Assembly (NCBI GenBank): GCA_011046415.1
Contig: DSAP01000076.1
Coordinates: 1-46,461, forward strand
Direction of reading: 5' to 3'
DNA from: a bacterium
GTDB lineage: Bacteria > Zhuqueibacterota > QNDG01 > JABMRT01
Length of the DNA stretch: 46,461 nucleotides
The position numbers and the translations under genes are program-made. Below the pieces are notes generated by a model. That model did no database searches, had not been told where the DNA came from, and worked only from the letters and a program-made list of their open reading frames with translations. This document shows positions 43,892 to 46,461 of this stretch, piece after piece; the stretch's first letter is position 1; each line of letters starts with the position of its first letter.

Positions 43892-44379
43892 GATTCTCCC
43901 TTCCCGTCGTCCGGACGGCAGAAACAAATTCCGGATGGGTCCTCTCCCCCCGTTACCCGGATCGCATCGGCGAAGAGTCCGAATCCCTCGATGACCCCGG
44001 CCTGTTTTTCCGGTGGAACCGCGTCGAATACCTTTTGATAGAATCGATTGTATCCGTTATGGATCTTCTGGACGACCTCTTTGCCCTGTCCGGTCAGGCG
44101 GATCTGCAGATACCGCCGATCGGCAGGATGAATGGATCGGTCGACCAGGCCGGCTCGTACGAGTCCCTCTACCGTACGGCTGAGCGTGCTCTTGTCGAGT
44201 CTCAGGTTCAGAGCCAGTTCGGCGATCGCCGCGGACCCGGCTTCATCCAATTCCATCAATACATGGCACTGGGGCAGAGACACCCCGCAACAGGACGAAT
44301 CATCCTTCAGTCGCCTCTCCATCCACTGCTCGACGACCCGTAACTTTTTCCGGAAATCCTGTAATATCCGCCTATCCAA
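43888..44379 (-). CDS. MarR-family regulator with sensor-like cysteines, coupled to hgcAB
   Basis: A 163-residue winged-helix MarR-type regulator. The DNA-binding part shows ELALNLRLDKSTLSRTVEGLVRAGLVDRSIHPADRRYLQIRLTGQG, including the wing motif with D-x-R. It carries an unusual set of cysteines: SCCGVSLPQC near the N-terminus (C30, C31, C38) and CFC close to the C-terminus (C152, C154), a layout seen in MarR proteins that are thought to sense metals or metalloids. The gene overlaps hgcA by four bases, so it heads the operon. A 19-bp perfect palindrome lies in its own promoter. The start is TTG 44379 with GGAG just upstream; the leader would be very short, so the exact start is uncertain. 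Arsenic or mercury sensing is inference only. Confidence 0.85.
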   Translation of the reverse strand: MDRRILQDFRKKLRVVEQWMERRLKDDSSCCGVSLPQCHVLMELDEAGSAAIAELALNLRLDKSTLSRTVEGLVRAGLVDRSIHPADRRYLQIRLTGQGKEVVQKIHNGYNRFYQKVFDAVPPEKQAGVIEGFGLFADAIRVTGGEDPSGICFCRPDDGKGES

Positions 44380-44390
44380 ACTCCAACCCC

Positions 44391-44420
44391 ATTATAGTTG
44401 CATAATGCAACTAATGTAAT
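44391..44420 (-). promoter_or_regulatory. Promoter of the marR-hgcA-hgcB operon
   Basis: On the minus strand a perfect TATAAT (44396-44391) is preceded at 18 bases by ATTACA (44420-44415). The palindromic operator fills the spacer. The TTG start at 44379 lies only about five bases after the predicted start of transcription. Confidence 0.6.
44395..44413. promoter_or_regulatory. 19-bp perfect palindrome, probable MarR operator
   Basis: TAGTTGCAT and ATGCAACTA are exact inverted arms around one central base. It sits in the spacer and overlaps the -10 box of the marR promoter, the usual place for MarR autorepression. It is also about 75 bases from the divergent radical SAM promoter, so one protein could control both sides. 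Confidence 0.65.
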
Positions 44421-44465
44421 CAACAACGATTTACCGGTCAAGTCTTTTCTTTCCGTTTTTCCGCT

Positions 44466-44493
44466 TTGATTCGCGAATCGGATTGAATATCTT
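44466..44493 (+). promoter_or_regulatory. Putative promoter of the divergent radical SAM gene, with a 12-bp palindrome
   Basis: TTGATT (44466-44471), 16 bases and TATCTT (44488-44493) precede the ATG at 44560. The perfect palindrome GATTCGCGAATC (44468-44479) overlaps the -35 box and could be a second operator. Confidence 0.45.
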
Positions 44494-44559
44494 GATTCCA
44501 TCCGGTTTTTTTAGACAGAATGCCCGGGATCCTGAAATCAGACAGGCTGGAATCGATCC

Positions 44560-46089
44560 ATGCCCCGAGTCGTCCTCATCCATCCGCCCGTGACCATCCC
44601 CTCGGAGCCGCCCGCTGGCATCGCCCGGCTCAGCCATGTCCTTTCCCGGCAGGGTGTGCCCTGCGCCCTCATCGACGCCAATCTCGCAGGACTGACCCAA
44701 ATCCTCCCGGGATCGGCGCACGGGGAAAAATACACGGGGGCGATCCGGCGGGGAACGGCCTTCCGGTCCATGGACCATTACAGGCTGACCGTCCACAGGC
44801 TGAACCGCATATTGACGCCGCCGGACCGTCATCCCTGGCGGTTGACGCTCGCCAATTACAGGCATCACGATCGGATACCCGTAAGGAGCGCCGACCTGAT
44901 CCGGCAGAGCGAACATCCGGAAGACAATCCCTTCTTCGCATATTATGAGGACGGACTGCTGCCCGGGCTGGAATCCCAGGCCCCGGATATCATCGGGATT
45001 TCACTCCTGTATCTGACCCAGGCGCTTTGCGCCTTCGCCCTGATCGGATGCATCCGCAGGCGGTTTCCGGAAATCAGGATCGTACTCGGCGGCGGGCTGA
45101 TCACCTCGTGGATGAGCGCGCCGGACTGGCGCGATCCGTTTGCCGGGCTGGTGGATGCCTGTATCTCCGGTCCCGGAGAATCCGCCCTGCTCGCCTTGAC
45201 CAAGGCCGGTCCGGCCGGACGCGGGACGGAAAAACCGGATTACCGCCCCCTCCCCGTTCAGACCTACCTCTCGCCCGGATTCGTCCTCCCTGCCGTCACA
45301 TCCTCGGGATGTTACTGGCGCCGCTGCACATTCTGTCCCGAACGAGCCGAAGGCGGCGCCTTCCGCCCCTTTCCGGCTGAAGCCGTCCGGAGCGGACTCC
45401 GTGAAGACGTGGAACGCTTTTCTCCGGCGCTCGTCCATTTTCTGGACAACGCCGTCCCGCCGAAGACGCTCGCCCATTTCACGGCACACCCCCCCGGCGT
45501 ACCCTGGTACGGATACAGCCGTCTCGAGCCCCATCTGGACGATCCGGATTTCTGCAGCGCCCTCCATAAATCGGGGTGTGTCATGCTCCAACTGGGACTG
45601 GAATCGGGCAGTGCGAACGTGTTGGAGCGGATGGAGAAGGGAATTTCGCTGGACCGCGTCCCCCGCATCCTCACCCACCTGAAAAACGCGGGGATCGCGA
45701 CGTACCTTTATCTGCTCTTCGGCACGCCCGCGGAAACGGAAGCGGATGCGCAATTGACCCGTGATTTCGTCCTCCGTCATGCGGACAAAATCGGCTTCAT
45801 CAACCCGGCCCTATTCAACCTCCCCCGCCACAGCCCCGAGACGGCCGCGCTCAGGACCCGCTCCTTCTATGACGGCGATCTCTCCCTGTATGTGGATTTC
45901 GAGCATCCCGCCGGCTGGCATCGCCGCACGGTCCGGCGGTTCCTCCAGTCGGATTTTGGAAAACACCCCGTGATCGCCCGGATCCTGCACCGCACCCCGC
46001 CCGAATTCACCTCGACCCACGCGCCGTTCTTCCTGGAAAATTTCCGTCCTGTTCTTCCCCGATCCATTCAACCCGGAACGCGTAATTAG
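44560..46089 (+). CDS. B12-binding domain-containing radical SAM protein (CX4CX2C type)
   Basis: A 509-residue cytoplasmic enzyme with an N-terminal cobalamin-binding-like Rossmann domain (MPRVVLIHPPV; DIIGISLLYLTQ; IRIVLGGGLITSW) and a radical SAM core from about residue 240. The cluster motif is CYWRRCTFC (C251, C256, C259), which has four residues between the first two cysteines instead of the canonical three; the CYWxxCxFC wording is a recognised variant of this superfamily. The SAM-binding and barrel features follow (LQLGLESGSANVLERMEKG, GIATYLYLLFGTPAETE). The classical B12-binding DxHxxG loop is absent, so cobalamin use is not assured. Its product is unknown. It is transcribed away from marR-hgcAB out of a 180-base shared region; functional linkage to them is inference. 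Confidence 0.85.
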   Translation: MPRVVLIHPPVTIPSEPPAGIARLSHVLSRQGVPCALIDANLAGLTQILPGSAHGEKYTGAIRRGTAFRSMDHYRLTVHRLNRILTPPDRHPWRLTLANYRHHDRIPVRSADLIRQSEHPEDNPFFAYYEDGLLPGLESQAPDIIGISLLYLTQALCAFALIGCIRRRFPEIRIVLGGGLITSWMSAPDWRDPFAGLVDACISGPGESALLALTKAGPAGRGTEKPDYRPLPVQTYLSPGFVLPAVTSSGCYWRRCTFCPERAEGGAFRPFPAEAVRSGLREDVERFSPALVHFLDNAVPPKTLAHFTAHPPGVPWYGYSRLEPHLDDPDFCSALHKSGCVMLQLGLESGSANVLERMEKGISLDRVPRILTHLKNAGIATYLYLLFGTPAETEADAQLTRDFVLRHADKIGFINPALFNLPRHSPETAALRTRSFYDGDLSLYVDFEHPAGWHRRTVRRFLQSDFGKHPVIARILHRTPPEFTSTHAPFFLENFRPVLPRSIQPGTRN

Positions 46090-46270
46090 GAACAGAGAAC
46101 TCCATTTCCGAATCCCGGCGAATTTTTGAATTTCATCCCGTATGACCGGCTCGTATGTGATTCCTGTTCGTCAGGCCAGTGATTTACCTGCAGCTTTATT
46201 TCATATCCCGTCTCATGACGGGTACCCTTGCCGTCCGGCTGACGGTTCCCCCTGCCGGGCATACAAAAAA

Positions 46271-46305
46271 AAACGCCTCGGCATGGTGCCATGTCCGGGG
46301 CGTTT
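46271..46305 (-). terminator. Intrinsic terminator of pntB
   Basis: AAACGCC and GGCGTTT plus inner CGGCATGG/CCATGTCCG pairs make a long imperfect stem, and on the minus strand it runs into a T-tract (plus-strand A-run 46265-46273). It lies about 35 bases after the pntB stop. The plus-strand 46090-46270 stretch holds no gene; ORF 46086-46292 (-) is a shadow. Confidence 0.8.
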
Positions 46306-46339
46306 CAATTGCATCCGGTTTAATTGGATACGGAAGAGA

Positions 46340-46461
46340 TCAGCTCTCCTTGAACTCCGCGATCAGCGCCGAGAGCGACGCCTTCGCGTCCCCGAACAGC
46401 ATTCGGGTGTTTTCCTTGAAGAACAGGGGGTTCTCGATGCCCGCGAATCCCACGTTGAGCG
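46340..46461 (-). CDS. pntB: NAD(P) transhydrogenase subunit beta, C-terminal end (5' part outside window)
   Basis: The frame is open to the right edge and ends with TGA at 46340-46342. The translated end, [20 protein letters not shown] followed by [18 protein letters not shown], is the characteristic C-terminus of PntB (dIII domain, NADP(H)-binding), including the FFKENTxMLFGDAK motif. PntB is the membrane subunit of proton-translocating transhydrogenase, which makes NADPH from NADH at the expense of the proton gradient. Only about 40 of some 460 residues are inside the window, so the frame is missing from the ORF track. A strong terminator follows. Confidence 0.88.
   Translation of the reverse strand, partial: LNVGFAGIENPLFFKENTRMLFGDAKASLSALIAEFKES

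Noticed and set aside
1-46461. tRNA, rRNA, insertion sequence or integron features
   Set aside because: I saw no transposase, integrase, attachment site, tRNA-like cloverleaf with T-loop, or rRNA segment by eye; a tRNAscan or Rfam search would be needed to exclude small RNAs.

Overview
This is a GC-rich bacterial chromosome segment with typical bacterial operons and no prophage, insertion sequence, CRISPR array, rRNA or tRNA that I could recognise. The organism is probably a member of the Fibrobacteres-Chlorobi-Bacteroidetes (FCB) superphylum or a related candidate phylum. The grounds are two secreted proteins ending in a HPNPFN...-type FlgD/T9SS-like C-terminal domain, many FG-GAP proteins, a PorV/FadL-like barrel, and the gene order radical SAM - RNase G - L21 - L27. 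The exact phylum cannot be fixed from the window. Genes for a methyl-transferring corrinoid protein and for B12/radical SAM enzymes fit an anaerobe, but that is inference.

Layout. 1-6.7 kb (+): the 3' end of a phosphohexomutase, a DUF4390 protein, a Ppx/GppA phosphatase, then a tightly overlapping trio (TPR plus cysteine-less thioredoxin fold, metallophosphoesterase, FG-GAP protein). 7-12 kb (+): a small exported protein, a frameshifted membrane protein, an EamA transporter, RsgA, and a propeller-transglutaminase. 12-20 kb (-): TypA, then an L-fucose pathway operon (aldolase, isomerase, FGGY kinase) ending in a glycosyltransferase, with RfbC upstream. 20-28.6 kb (-): rhomboid protease with TPRs, DUF3795, PHP phosphatase, ArgG, ArgR, two outer-membrane proteins, and a strange aromatic lipoprotein. 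29-34.2 kb (-): L27, L21, RNase G and a fused B12/radical SAM protein. 34.6-41.7 kb (+): two large secreted proteins, one a GH2 glycosidase, sharing the same C-terminal module chain. 41.8-44.4 kb (-): a DUF2884 protein and the operon marR-hgcA-hgcB. 44.6-46.1 kb (+): a divergent B12-binding radical SAM protein. The window ends in the 3' end of pntB (-).

The most notable system is the hgcAB pair at 42.5-43.9 kb. HgcA carries the diagnostic NVWCAAGK cap-helix and a five-helix membrane domain; HgcB carries two 4Fe-4S motifs, the second with the CMECGAC signature, plus a C-terminal Cys pair. These are the two proteins required for mercury methylation. They are translationally coupled to a cysteine-bearing MarR regulator whose promoter contains a 19-bp perfect palindrome, and a cobalamin-type radical SAM gene is transcribed divergently from the same intergenic region. 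The genes therefore look like a self-regulated, possibly metal(loid)-responsive unit.

A second theme is surface carbohydrate handling: a secreted GH2 enzyme, a partner FG-GAP/Fn3 protein with identical C-terminal modules, a fucose degradation operon and outer-membrane barrels. All functional statements come from reading motifs and family resemblance; no database search was run.
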